From Monosporascus cannonballus (lineage: Eukaryota; Ascomycota; Sordariomycetes; Xylariales), in the NCBI GenBank assembly GCA_004154925.1, contig QJNS01000178.1, forward strand, positions 101,875 through 165,874: 64,000 nucleotides of DNA, written 5' to 3'. Position 1 is the stretch's first letter; every line of letters starts with the position of its first letter. The notes below the pieces were generated by a model that was given only the letters and a program-made list of their open reading frames with translations, did no database searches and was not told where the DNA came from. The translations under genes were made by a program, and so were the position numbers. Below, piece by piece: positions 1-12,270 of this stretch.

Positions 1-180
1 ATTATTTTTATAATTTAAATAATTTTAATTTATAATATAATATTATTATTTAAAATATTTTTAATATTATAAAATATAATATGATAATTATATTTAATAT
101 TTAGATTTTTACGATATTTCTATTAATATAAATCTGTATAATTAAAATTTAATAATTAATTAAATTTTTTAATTATTATA
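1..180 (+). repeat. 5' LTR of G1 copy A, 3' half only
   Basis: This segment aligns without large gaps to 6306-6485. Almost all differences are C to T or G to A, for example a cccccta run against ttttttaa and a final CACA against TATA. The LTR end at 180 is placed by that alignment. The sequence right after it (tgttataaacg) is where the tRNA primer site should lie. Confidence 0.85.
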
Positions 181-1152
181 TGTTATAAACGTTTATTTAG
201 TAATATTAGTAACTTTTAAGCAATATCGCCCACGATCTATTTATTAATAAATAGTCCAAATAATTTATTTAGTAAGGTTTTGATTATTTGGATATTAATA
301 TAAAATTTAAAGAAAAGAAATTTGTTTTTTTCGCAAAAAGGTTTTTCGACGTCTGAATATTATAAACAAATATATTTTTTAATTTAAAAAAATAATAATA
401 AGCTTATAACGTCCCTTTACGCTACCTATAAAAGACTCAAAAAAAGAGATTTCGAAACCGGAAAGCCTTTTCGAATAAATTAAATTATTTAGGTAAATTT
501 TATTAAGGAATCAAAATTTCTTTTTAAATTTTTTCAACCAAAACCTTTCGACGGAATTTAAATTCAATTATAATTAATTTTAACGTAATACCGAATATAT
601 TTTCGGTATTTTCTTATTTAATTTATTAAAAATATAGTTATGTAATTTAAGCCCGTTATAAAAAAATAGGTTATTTTGCCGGTCGAAAAACGAAACCTAA
701 AAATAATACGAATTTATAGCAATTACGAATAATTCGCATAAATGTTAATAAAAATCTATGAAATAATAAATAAATAAATAAAAACCGAAATATAAATTTA
801 ATAATTACGATAAAAAGAATTAATATTTAATTACGATAATACGGTGGTTTAATTAGCCGTTACATTAAATTAAAAATTAAAAATATCAATAATTAGATTT
901 TTCGACGGCTTAAAAAATATAAAAACCTTTTTTAAGTTCGATTAATCTAATTATTTATCGGATTATATCGTTATAATAATTGAAATTAACGATCGATAAT
1001 ACATATAATATATTAAACGTACTAAGAAAAATAATAATAAATCTCGATATATATTTAATATTAACGTTTTTCGATATCAGAATATTTTTTACGACATAGA
1101 ATCAAAATTTATGAAAATAAGAATCACGTATGGGAAAAATCAAAGCCAGATT

Positions 1153-1200
1153 AAATATTATAATTATAATAAAATAGAATATAAGGTATTATAGTATAAA
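1153..1200 (+). pseudogene. gag zinc-knuckle relic of G1 copy A
   Basis: The frame reads K-YYNYNKIEYKVL-stop-Y. This fits a CCHC nucleic-acid-binding knuckle (CX2CX4HX4C) in which all three Cys and the His have become Tyr, each by a single transition (TGT or TGC to TAT; CAT to TAT). The Gly became Glu and a Gln codon became a stop. The knuckle places gag upstream of pol on the + strand. The rest of gag (about 300-1150) is too degraded to outline. Confidence 0.6.
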
Positions 1201-2879
1201 GTATTTAAAAAGCTTCGTTAATATAATTAAAAGTCTATATTTAAGGGATAATAAAAAGAAAATACGAAAAACGAAGGTAAATTTATTAACATAATTTAGC
1301 TTAAGTGGATATTAGGTCCACTATAGCGAATAATTTAATAAAGAATGCGAAAAGCCAGAAATTTCACTTAATAAGCATTACGAATATAATAACAAGAATT
1401 ATAAGAATAATTACGCAAATATCAACATTATATAAAACAAATTTCTCTCGGAACCTTTAATTAGTACGGCAAAATATATGCCATATATGGTCAATAATAA
1501 AAATATCCCGATTACGAAAAATAAAAAAATATGTCTATAAACGAATTACCTGTATATATTATAAAGGATTTAATTTTCTAAACCGTACCGGGGATAATAA
1601 AAACGATAAATAATAATATCGATATTTTTGATTTATAGCCCCAGAAGATATTTAGCAATTGGCCGCAATAAAAAGTTGGCCCGAAAAGAAATAATGCCCG
1701 TAAAAAAACCCTTTTTGTTATTATTAATAATGTAATTATTAAACGGAAAAAAGGTTAATTTAGCGCTTAATGGAAAAATATTACCAGAAAGGTATTACGG
1801 ATTTTTGATTTCAGTTAATATTTATTATAAATTTTTATAAGAAGAAAACTATGAAGAAAATACGTTAATGTATAAAAAGTCTTTAAAACGACAGTTAAAA
1901 TAACGTATAATAAAATATAGTTGCAAATATAAGAAAATAGTTTATTCGATAAGGAAAAGACTGCAATAAAATTAAAAATAATTAATATAGTTCGAAAAAA
2001 CAATAGGCCGGCAATAACGACAAATTTAATAATTTAACGTACTAAACGAAAAAATATAAATAAAATTTAAGAAATTCGAATAAAACTTAAAAAAAAAAGG
2101 TTATTTGTAAAACAAACTGCAAAATACGAAGGTTTAAAAGAATTAAAGAGATTTCCTGAAAAAGGCTTTACAGGCGATAATAAAGATTATTAATAATTTT
2201 ATTACTTTAGATATACAAATCGGAATATATTAATATATCGTAATAATAAATTGCGAAATTTTGTGCGGGAATTGTATTATATCAAATATAATTAATAGGT
2301 TTATATTAGTATAAAAATATAAGTTAAAACTTTATATAATAACAAATACCGAAAATTAGAAATTCGTTTACGATAACGGGAAAATTATATGTAAAATAAA
2401 TTGCTTTAAGATTTTGATTTAAAAACGATTTCAAATATTTAATTTCGACCCCGTTTTATTTAGAACTTATGATATGATTTTAAAATTATTATGGATATAT
2501 TAATACGGAATTTTAATTAATAAAAAACCTGGCTAGATAAATATTAATTTATTTCTTTTTAATAAAAAAATTAAAATTTTAATATTTAATTGATAATAAC
2601 GACGTATATATGTATAAGGATACGATAAAGACCTTATTATCTAAAGGGATAAAATATAAGAAAAAAAACAAGTATTAAAGAAAAATACGACATATTATTA
2701 TTAGTATTAAAACGAAATTAAAATAATTAAATAACAATTTAAAATAATCCTTTTAAAAGTTAGAAAATTTAACTAATATGTTATTATAGTATTATAAGCA
2801 TAAATAGCTTTTTAAAAAAGAATTCGATACGAAGTTACCAAAATATAGCGAATAAAATTATAAAATAAATTTAAAAGCA

Positions 2880-4120
2880 GGATTTTCGATGGAATTTTAC
2901 CCTATTTATAATCTTAACGGAAGTAAATTACATATATTTAAAGAATGCGTAGAAAAGCGGTTACAAAAAAATAAAAAATTGCGACTTATAATTAATTATT
3001 AATAATTAATTAATATTACTATTAAAAGTCGAATATTATTACCTTTAATTACTAAAATAAAAAACCGATTTTACGAAATTAAATAGTTTATAATACTCCA
3101 TCTTAGAAATTAATATAACTTTATTAAAATTAAAAAAGAATACAAATAAAAAAAATTGTTAAAACGAAATACGAATTATTTAAATATTTGGTAATATTAA
3201 TAAGTTTTACGAACGTATTAACAATTCTTAACGGCTGGTAAATTATATATTGCGAAAATATTTCGATATTTTGTTATTTGTTATTTCGATAATATTTTTA
3301 TTCTTTTAAAAATAGAAAAAGTATACGTAAGATTTATTTATAAATTTCTTTAAGGTTTATAAAATGTAAAATCACGTATTAATACAAAAGATATTAATTC
3401 CATAAATAGAAAATTAAAATATTTAAAATATATTAGTACGTTAGAACATATTAGGATAAACCTTAAGACAATCGCTATAATTACAAAATGGTAGATATTA
3501 GTTACGGTTAAAAAATACAAATATTCCTTAAATTCGTAAATTATTATAAAACGTTTATTCAAAGATTTAGCAAAATAATTATACACTTAACGAACTTTTC
3601 AAAAGAAATATTTAAATAAATGCCAAATACGAAAAAAGTATTTTAAAATATAAAGAATACGATTATTAACGAATTAATATAAATTATATATAATTTAAAC
3701 CGCCCTTTTAAATTTAAAACCGATATTTTAGATTACGTATTAAGCGTAATAATTAAATAACAAAATAATTAAGGCAAATTATATTTTCTTATATTCTTTT
3801 CGTGTAAATTAAAAGGAACTAAATTTAATTACAGTATCTTGAAAAGGAATTTATTGTTATTAATAAAATATTTCGAAAGTTTAAGTATTTTTTTTTTAAA
3901 AAAAATCTTATACCAGATTAAGGTATATACCAATTATTAAAATTTTACCTAATTTATTATAATTAAGGAACTTATAAGACGATAATATCATTATGCGGAA
4001 AAATTCGCGAATTTCGATGTCGGTATTATTTATAAAAAAAGCTCAAAAAATAATAAGATAAATACCTTGGGTAAATAATTAAATTTCAAAGAAATGTTAA
4101 AATTATCTATATAATTTCGA
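2880..4120 (+). pseudogene. G1 copy A pol relic: reverse transcriptase and RNase H
   Basis: Read through stops, this stretch gives a gypsy reverse transcriptase. It starts with FYPIYNLNGSKL (the PxYPL entry motif), then LRLIINYQQLINITIKSR (the LRxCxDYRxLN box), then the catalytic box at 3282-3302 read as YFDNIFI. In the catalytic box the second Asp of YxDD is Asn, a G to A change. At 3995-4110 the frame gives FDVGIIYKKGSK-like sequence followed by an NTL element, the end of a gypsy RNase H (normally ..KADALSR). Stops are TAA or TAG at positions where Gln or Trp is expected. It cannot encode an active enzyme. Integrase should follow to about 5300 but I could not fix its motifs. Confidence 0.8.
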
Positions 4121-5391
4121 TATTATTATAAAAAGATATTTATGCCCGTAATAAATTACGATAATTTGGATAATATCTTTTGATATATATTTAAAAAATT
4201 CACCAGTATAACGACAATTTCCTAAAAATCCACAAAAATAAATAAAATATAAATTTCAACAGAAATATTTAAAGGATTTAATATAAAATATATACGAATA
4301 TTAATTATACGAATATTCAAGAAGTTATAAAATTTTAAAACGGTTTTAACGTATATATTCTTTTTTAAAATAAAATTAATAATATGAAAAGTTATATAAT
4401 AATAGGATATTTACGCTAAAACGAAATCTCGACGATATAAACCATACGGAAAATTATAATTATTATTAATCGCAAAACAACTATAATATTGAGGAATATT
4501 TAATTTTATTATTAAAGTTGTTATATCAAAGAATTTATGAAGTTCTTTTATTTCTTACTATATTATACTGATATAAATGCCGAACAAATAATATATATAT
4601 TTTCAAACCAATTTTTATTATATATTAATTATTAATAAATATTGTTTTAAATAAAAAATCGATATTCGTATTTAAGTTTTAATAAGGCCTTACAATATAA
4701 ATCGGCTTAAATCATAAATTATTTAAAGCATTTAAACATTAAAAAAATAAATGAATAAATTAATTAAATTACTTCTCAGAACCGTAATGGTAATATTATA
4801 TTAATTTTAAACAAAATAACTAATTAAAAATCTGTTTATTATTTAATTAATTTATATTACCAATTATTATAAAAATATAAAAATAATAATAATAAACGCA
4901 ATTTTTGGTTTTATTTTAAAAACGTATAAAATATATGTAATAATAATTAAATTAGTATTAATATAGATTTTATATTAAAATAATCACAATGATTGTGTGA
5001 AGAAATAAGGACAAAATTGAAATTCGTACGTAACTAAATCAATTAATATTAAAATTAGAAAAGATTAAAACAATGAATTTTTTTTAAAAAAAGAAAAATA
5101 CTTTTTTTTCCTTATTGCAAATATTCAAATAAAACAACCTCATAAAAAACACGATTTTAATATATCGGTTTATATAAAATTATTAAGAAAATCATGGAAA
5201 ATAATTATTAATTAAAATTCTTTTCCAATATTAAATTTTATTTTACTTTGTGTATTTTTTATTCGAATTAATAATATATATAATTAAAATATATAGCGCA
5301 TAAGATAATTTGAAAATGAGCAATCAATAAGTATATAAACTAAAAAGATTTTCAATATATAAAAATAAATTAAATTTGTTTAATACCTAAT

Positions 5392-6066
5392 TAAATAAAA
5401 AGAATACCCGGATTCCGAAAATACTTGAAAACCCGCCAAAAACCGTATTAGCGTTTAACGCCTTCTAAAAAGCTTTTACTAATAATAACGAGAACGTTCT
5501 AATTTATAGTCGACCAATTAATAACCGGAATATCGAGTTAATTGGCCGCGGTTTGCGTTAATATAATAGTTATAATAACAATTTTTAATTATTTTTACTT
5601 TCTTTCGAAATATTCTAATTTTTTTATAGTTTCCGTACTTTTAATATTTTGACAAAATATTTCGATATTATAGTAACGGAATAACCCCTTGTATTTTTAC
5701 AAATGATTTAATTTATTAATAACAATTTATAACGTTTCGCAAATTTGTTTTTTTTTACATTTTAAACGATTTGTTTCAACTAAAAATATTTAATATTTAA
5801 TTTTTAAAAGATCAAAAATATTACAAAAATTACCGTAATAGACATAATGCGCATATTTTAAGGAGCTCTAAATAACTTTGCGCTTTATATTCTTTTATAA
5901 CGAAAATAAAAAAATATTTTAAAATTAAAATGAATAATACGTTTAAAAAAACGTTAATACGTTTACGAAAACGAAATTTTTTACGTAATTCGATATAACG
6001 AATATAAAAAAAGAAAAATTATATATCAGAATTAATAAACGAATACTTTGATTTTTAGGGATAAAA
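5392..6066 (-). pseudogene. Antisense ORF relic in G1 copy A (counterpart of 53896-54582)
   Basis: On the - strand, against the direction of gag-pol, this region reads as a degraded copy of the ORF at 53896-54582. The first part gives a basic FRKRINVFLNVL-like stretch. Later parts align segment by segment: TVILTQTAAN, then DIPVINWSTIN, then a shared C-terminal end (FRNPGILFI-stop). Several codons that are stops at 53896-54582 are Trp or Gln here, which supports a once-open frame. The function is not known to me. It sits between pol and the 3' LTR, the position of extra ORFs in some gypsy elements. Confidence 0.55.
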
Positions 6067-6070
6067 ATTT

Positions 6071-6084
6071 TGAAAAGGGGGAGA
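6071..6084 (+). other. Polypurine tract of G1 copy A
   Basis: The run tgaaaagggggaga lies 3 bases before the 3' LTR start (6088), the standard place for the plus-strand primer. Its counterpart at 53873-53895 reads attttcccttttttagg on the + strand, which confirms the opposite orientation of the second copy. Confidence 0.75.
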
Positions 6085-6087
6085 TCG

Positions 6088-6485
6088 TATTATAACTTAA
6101 CTGTTTTGATTCTTTTTACAGACGGTCGAATTTACGAAAAAAATAAATCCTAATTACTATTAAGAAATTACGTAACTGCCTTAAAGGTTTTAAGGTATTA
6201 AGTATTTTAAATCCTTTAAGCCGGCAAAAGAGCTTAAAAGGCTTAATAGGCTTAAGGATTTAAGCCGTTTAAATATTTTAAGCTAAAACGAAAATATTTT
6301 TGTTTATTATTTTCATAATTTACATAATTTTAGTTTGCAATATAATATCGTTACCCAAAGTACTTTTGGTATTACGAGACGTAATATGATTATTGTATTT
6401 ATTGCTCAGATTCTTACGATACTTCTGCCAACATAAACCCGTACGACTAAGGTTTAATAGTTGGTTAAACCCCCTAGCCGTCACA
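6088..6485 (+). repeat. 3' LTR of G1 copy A (398 bp)
   Basis: The ends are tattataactt (TG damaged to TA) and ..gccgtcaca. The reverse complement matches the 393-bp LTRs at 53480-53872 and 59982-60374 along its whole length. The right half (6310-6485) keeps much more G+C than the left half. The middle (about 6185-6285) is packed with TTAAGCC/GGCTTAA motifs. Confidence 0.9.
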
Positions 6486-6602
6486 CCTTCTGATCGGAAC
6501 ATGTATACTCCGTTGCTAAACTACACAAAAGTGGTACGTGTTGCGAGAACACACGCACTTAGCTGAATAGAACAACGCAACTGATATCCCCTATATCTGA
6601 CA
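6486..6602 (+). repeat. Partial solo LTR of the copia C2 family
   Basis: This aligns with the last part of the copia LTR at 40001-40163: tctgatcggaacatgtat against tctgatcgaaacatatat, and actgatatcccctatatctgaca against actgatgtcccttatatctgata. Its left part was displaced by the G1 insertion at 6485. No copia internal sequence follows, only transposase sequence, so it is a solo LTR. Confidence 0.7.
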
Positions 6603-6940
6603 ATTTTATCGTGGCGTACGATAAAGCGATTAACCCAATTTTTCCCGACGGTCCTTTCAGGGCCTAATAAGGCTTCTGCCATCTAATGGACCTGGATCTT
6701 TATAGGGGCGCGGCCGTATGCTTTTTTATGCAATATCCAATTAATAAGCTTATTTTTTTCTGAATCCGACAATTTACGCGCGTTACTTTGGGCTTCGGAA
6801 CGCGGTTTAGTGCCATGGACGCGGTATAACAGGGTTAACTGGGGTATCTCGAATCGCGCGTTCGCCAGGGCCTCGGAACCACCTTCCGCAATAAAGTCCT
6901 TGGCATCCTGAATTCTGCGCTTGCGGTCGAAACCAACCAT
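6603..6940 (-). pseudogene. Pogo/Fot1-type transposase, N-terminal DNA-binding part
   Basis: The protein starts MVGFDRKRRIQDAKDFIAEG at 6940. It runs through a psq-like helix-turn-helix (ALANARFEIPQLTLLYRVHG) and into a CENP-B-type helix-turn-helix (RKLSDSEKNKLINWIL, then after one TAG stop MAEALLGPERTVGKNWVNRF). This order is that of pogo/Fot1 transposases, which bind the element ends before the DDE domain. The frame then runs straight into the solo copia LTR at 6602, so the catalytic domain is missing from this side. Composition is balanced and only one stop looks like RIP (CAG to TAG). The ATG is the first after an upstream AT/GT-rich leader. Confidence 0.75.
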
Positions 6941-7175
6941 CTTTACCCGAAATCAATTGATTAAAGGGTTGTGGAGTAATCGCAGAGTGTTGTTATAAGG
7001 GGTGGTGGTTGTTGTGGAGAAAAGTCTTATTTATTGCTAGGGTAATTCATTAGGTGGGGTCCGAGGTTAGCCATTACACCACTAAAAGTGGAACGTTGTC
7101 AGGTCGAGCCCTGACCGCCTTGTTCTGCCCTATATACCTACAAGGTGCCACTTGGGACTGTGACACCAAAAATGG
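6941..7175 (-). other. Leader and probable end of the pogo-type element
   Basis: This is a non-coding, balanced-composition stretch upstream of the transposase start. It is followed abruptly by AT-rich DNA after about 7175. The end around gtgccacttgggactgtgacacc probably holds the terminal inverted repeat, but the partner end is not in the window, so the boundary is a guess. A T-arm-like gtcaggtcgagccctgac lies at about 7096-7115 without a full tRNA fold. Confidence 0.3.
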
Positions 7176-9323
7176 ATAAAGGATTATTATCTTGGAATTG
7201 TTGATCGATATAACAAAGAGTATGTTAGATAGTGTAAACGACGAGAATACCTAATGTATAACGAATGAAAAAAATCCATTTATTAACGTATTATACGTAT
7301 ATATTAGAAAAAATTCAATTTTCTTCATTCAACTAGAAATAACAACATGCATAAATAGTGATATCGATATTTTTACATTATTATTCCATAAATTGATACC
7401 TATAAACAAACAGTTTTATAGAATTAATTAAAGAAATAATGTTTCTAAAAAAGGTTTTTTTACTTTTATAATTAATATAATTATTAATCCGCAAAACGTT
7501 AATCAAGTATATAATAAAATCATTTATTAAAATGTTATTATAAACCTTTATTTTCAATTATCATTTATTTAAATTTAACGAAGAAATAAATTTTAAAGAA
7601 AACAATTCGATAATTTATTTAAAAGCTTTACAAGGACGAATATAGTGTAACGAACCTGTTATACGTCCACTTCGAGATATAAGCAGTATTTGAAATAGAA
7701 TCTTAATTTGCAGTAACAATAAAGCGAGAAATCATTTAAAGGTTTGTTTGATAAAAAGATTTACTGACTGTACTTTTAATTAAATACTTCTGTTTTTGAT
7801 TATAGATTTAAATTAATAATTAAGAAAGGAAAATGGATTAAAGTTCTTTATATAAAAGATTAATTTATTATATATTTCAATTCTCAACCTAAATATAATA
7901 TAAATCTATATAATTTATACAATTTAATTTATTTATCAGATTATTTAAATTGTATTAACTAGACCATGAATTCCTATTTGGAATTTGGTCGCGATAAGTT
8001 TACATTAAGGCTTAAAAATTAATTTTCCCGCAATAAAAACCCTTATTTCTATAACATTATTTGCTTTTTTTAAAAGATATTTGTTTTAAAGGTAATAAAC
8101 CGTAGATAATTATTTTTATTTATTTGAAAAAAGTCCTATAAACTGTTAACCAATCTTATCATAATAAGCTATACTTAGAAAAAGGGAACCTGGATTAAAT
8201 TGACGCGAAATACGTAATAATAGTCTTAACTTAATTAAATAAATTAATTCTAAAGTTATTTTTTATTCGAACTTTATTTATGTTAGAGGGTCCGAGTGTT
8301 TTACGTAATTAATATCACAAGTTATATTCATTATATTTGTCGTTAATATCCGGCGTACGACGTATTAAATATAAATTTTTTAACGAAAATATAAAAAAAC
8401 GCAAACGCTTGTAAAAGGAATAACGCAAAATAAAAAATAATTTAATAGAGCCTTTCTGTCGGTTAGAGTCTTTGCATTTTTAATAACATATTTTACAAAG
8501 AATATTTGCTATTTTAAAAGAATGTTATAATTTTAATTAATTAAAAGAATATTAAAAATTGAAAAAGAAATAGCAACGGATGAAAACTAAATAAGTACGG
8601 TTTTTTTTTTCGAAATAAACGTTATCGCAATAGCATTTATTCTTTCGATCATAACGTCGTAAGATTAGATCTTAATAAGGGACAGTTATTACTTATAACT
8701 TTAACCGCGTTAAAAACGATGAATCGAGATCTTGGCAGTAAAACGTCTAATTTAAATTTATTATATTCGTTAAATAATTAAATAATATTTAAAAAAACGT
8801 TCCATATATATTTTCTTTTTATTTAATTAAATACTAATTTTTGTTCTTAAGTACTTAAAGATTTAACATTTTCTTAATTTTCTATTTATTATTATCGTTT
8901 TTTAAACTTTTATGTTTATTTTTAAAAGGGCGTTTTTAATACTGGTTTAAATAAGAAAACGTAAAGAATAAGATATATTTTCATGTTTCGAAGAAACGAT
9001 AATCCATAATTAATTTTATAAATAATCTAGTTTATTTTAAACAGATTAAACCTTTTAAGATTTAATTTGTTACTACGTTTTTCGTTTTTATTTATAAAAT
9101 ATTTAAAGGTCCGTTTTACTTTTAATAAAATAAGTAAATCTTATTCTTTTTGATAAAATTAATTTCTTAATTTTCTGACGTAATATTAAGTTATTTTTTA
9201 TTAAAGAAATTACATTTCGTTTCGTAATCGAACTTATTTCGTTTTAATTTTTATTATTAACATTATTATTTTTAAAACGAGTATAATAATATTCGCAAAT
9301 TTAATAAATAACCGTTTTAATTA
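7176..9323. other. AT-rich desert, no gene seen
   Basis: This stretch is extremely AT-rich, with stops in all frames and C/G mostly in CpG, as expected of old RIP-mutated repeats. I could not match any part to the elements elsewhere in the window. Confidence 0.5.
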
Positions 9324-9328
9324 TTACG

Positions 9329-9518
9329 TATGACGGGCACGATGCGAAGGTTAAACGGAGACACGGCCCAATAAAGGTTTATATTTAAGGTAAGAAAGGA
9401 AAGGGAGAAACAGCTAACTATTAGCAAGGTGGCTGCTCCTTATATACATATGAGTAAGCTCGGGTTAAAAAGCTCGCTCCGTAAGCCCGAACTGCCTTCT
9501 AGGCTTTAGCCTATAATA
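9329..9518 (-). repeat. Left LTR of G2 (190 bp)
   Basis: It starts tatgacggg against tgtaacggg in the partner; both derive from TGTGACGGG by different G to A changes. It ends in taata where the partner has taaca. The core cggagacacggcccaataaagg and the ctccgtaagcccgaactgcc segment are shared. Confidence 0.9.
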
Positions 9519-11739
9519 TCACCTTTTTTTTTGCTTTTAGGGAATAATAAGGTTGTAATAAGCCGACGGCGGCTTTGTTTATATCTTTTTTTTTATTTGC
9601 ACTTTTATATTTTAGTTAACCCCGTTTCCGTTTTCGAATAATGTTTCGAAATTAATAAAAATAATTATATTTTCGAAATTACTGTATAATTGTTATATTA
9701 ATTTAACGTAACCTACTTATTTTACGAATAACCTTTTTCGGCAACCGTAATTTACGTATTTATTTTTAACTTTCAACATACCTTTTATTATTTATTATTT
9801 TTCGTTTTTTAATGATATTAATAATAATTAATTATTATTTAAAATTTAATTAAATCACGGATTTTTTGTTATTAATTTTAAAAAACTTAGGTTAAATTTC
9901 GGATATATTTTAATAATACGTTTAATATTACAGTATTATATAACGTAATTATAATAATTTTATATTTAACGAATATTTAAAATAGGCTTTTAAATAATTA
10001 TAAAATAATTATATTTTTTAAATTTAATTATATTAAACTTTTTACCTTAAAATCTAATTTTTGTTTATTTCGGAAATTAATCAAAAGATTACCGGTATTT
10101 TATTAATAAGTTTTACATCGTATTTATAAATTAAAAAAAGTCTTTTTAATAAAGATATTTTATTATTAAGGGTTAATTATATTAATAATAAAGATTCGGC
10201 CTAATTATAGTATATATAACTTATAAAATAACGAAAATATATAGAAATTCTTTAATTAATTGTTTCCGTAATTCTGTTTATTTAAAAATAAAAAGATATA
10301 TTAATTTGTTATTATATATGTATTAGGTTATATAAATAGATTTAAAATTTATTCGTTTAATTATGTTTATTATTAAATATTAAATTTTTAAAAAACTATA
10401 ATATTTTTAATACTAAATAATAAAATATTAAACGTATATTTCCGTATGTATTTTATGTATTAATTTTAAAATAACCGCTTTTATTAAATATTTATAAAAT
10501 CTTATAAAAAATAACTTTTTCTTTTGGTTTTGCAGATAGGTTAATTATAAAACCTATTAAAATATTTAAATAAAATCGGTTTGAAATAAATAAAAACCGT
10601 AATAACCTTTTTTATTTTTTTATACGTACGATTTAATATATATATTATAATTAGGGCAAAAACAGTATATATTTTAAATTTATTTCGGCTAATAATAATT
10701 TGGGATTATTATTATTAACGTAACGTTCTTTTTAAATAACCGGTAATATTGAAATTATATATACGTTATACTAATAATATCCGGAATAATTTTTAAATTA
10801 TTAAAAAACTTTATTATAAAAATATTTATTATGTTTATAACTAAGGGAAAATTACGTAATTTGTGGGTTACGGCGGTATACGCCATATTTAAAATTCTAT
10901 TTTTAATAATTTTTAAATTTTATATTTTTTAAAGATTGTTTTCGAAAAATATTTTTTATTAAGGGGTATAACTAATTATTTGTTATTTTTTTGATTTAAG
11001 TAAATGACAATTTTTAAAATTTTTTAAATTCGTATTAATTCGTTAAATAATTACTTTTTTAAATTAACCGCATTATTTAACTTTTAAACCTAATATTCTT
11101 TTACTGCAAAATACGTTTTATAATTTACTAAATATAATATCGGATGGATTTAATAATTTCTTAACATAATATTTAAGTACGAAATTAAAAGCGGATAAAG
11201 AACCGGTTTATCAAATTTATTTTTTAATATATTTATATATATTTATAAAATATTAAAAGTTTATAAAATTTATTAGGATCGTAAAAAGGTTAATTAGTTT
11301 TTAAAACTTTTTTTATTTCGTTCAGATTTTAATAATAATTAGCAATTTTTTATTATATATCTTAAAATTATATTTAATTAATAATGATTTTTAAGAAATA
11401 TATAATTAATTATAAACATGTTAATAAATTAAATTAAAATAAATACATTTAATTATTTAATCGGAATAATATATTATCATTATTATTATATTTCGGAATT
11501 TTAATACGTAAAAATAAACGTTATAATAAAAAGCCTTGTAAATTAATTACAAACTTATTATTTTTTATTTTTAATAACAAATTTTTTTATTTAATTATAA
11601 AAAAAGAACCGTTATTTCGTTAAAGCTTTATAAAATAATTTAATAAAAATTAACGAATTCGATAAAGTTTTTAACCTTTTTTATATTAATAAAAACTTTT
11701 TATTTTTAAATAACGGTTATTTTTTTAACATTAATTTTT

Positions 11740-12270
11740 GAATTTATTTTTATTTCGATAATAAATTTTAAATATTTTATTTTTTGAATTACGAATTCGT
11801 GTTTATCCGGATCCAGCTTTAATTTTATTTTTATTAAATAATTAAATATTAATTTAACCTTAATTATATAGTTAATTCGAAAACCGGATAAATAAATTAA
11901 TATATTATTTATATATATGTAATAAAAATTATTAAAATAATGTTTTAATATAATATTAATATAATGTTAAAGGGTAGCCGGTATACCGTTAAAACCAAAT
12001 AAATATACCAATTATTCGAAAAACTTAAAATATATACGGAACGTAATTTATTACTTATTTTTCTAATAAATATATTTCCGGTAAAAAATTATTTAAATAT
12101 TGAACTTTATAAACTATTAAATTTATAATAAGATTTATAACGGGTTTTTTATTAACAGAAAGAAATAACGGTTTTATGTCGTAATCTTATTTAATATTTT
12201 ATAATTTAAGTAAAACCATAAACCCCTATTAAATTTCCTTATAAGTAATACCAGAGTATTTACGAAAAGA
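11740..12270 (-). pseudogene. G2 reverse transcriptase relic
   Basis: The - strand reads FYLNYKILNKITT-stop-NRYFFLL, the xDYRxLNxxTxxxxYPLP block. Further on comes YYIYINNILIYLSGF, where the catalytic YxDD has become YINN at 11905-11910. Then follows LDPDKHEFVIQKIKYLKFII, the block that comes after YxDD in gypsy elements (..xKCEFxxxxVxFLGxxI). Both catalytic Asp codons became Asn by G to A. Gag should lie to the right and integrase to the left, but I could not outline them. Confidence 0.8.

Larger units (their letters stand above)
1..6485 (+). mobile_element. Ty3/gypsy retrotransposon, family G1, copy A (left end outside window)
   Basis: This LTR retrotransposon is heavily RIP-mutated. Its 5' LTR is cut by the window edge (1-180) and its 3' LTR is complete (6088-6485). 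A purine tract stands just before the 3' LTR, which gives the + orientation, and gag, reverse transcriptase and RNase H relics read in + order between the LTRs. The same family occurs at 53480-60374 in the other orientation. The 3' LTR ends in CACA and is followed by ccttc, the likely target duplication, but the partner lies outside the window. The element is inserted in a solo copia LTR (6486-6602). Confidence 0.88.

Noticed and set aside
6320..6502. - strand 60-codon frame across the G1 LTR and copia LTR junction
   Set aside because: It spans an insertion border between two elements and has no motif.
7070..7141. tRNA-like sequence (gtcaggtcgagccctgac T-arm, ggttagccattacacc)
   Set aside because: The T-loop lacks the TTC start, and no consistent acceptor and anticodon stems could be drawn. 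It lies in the leader of the pogo-type element.
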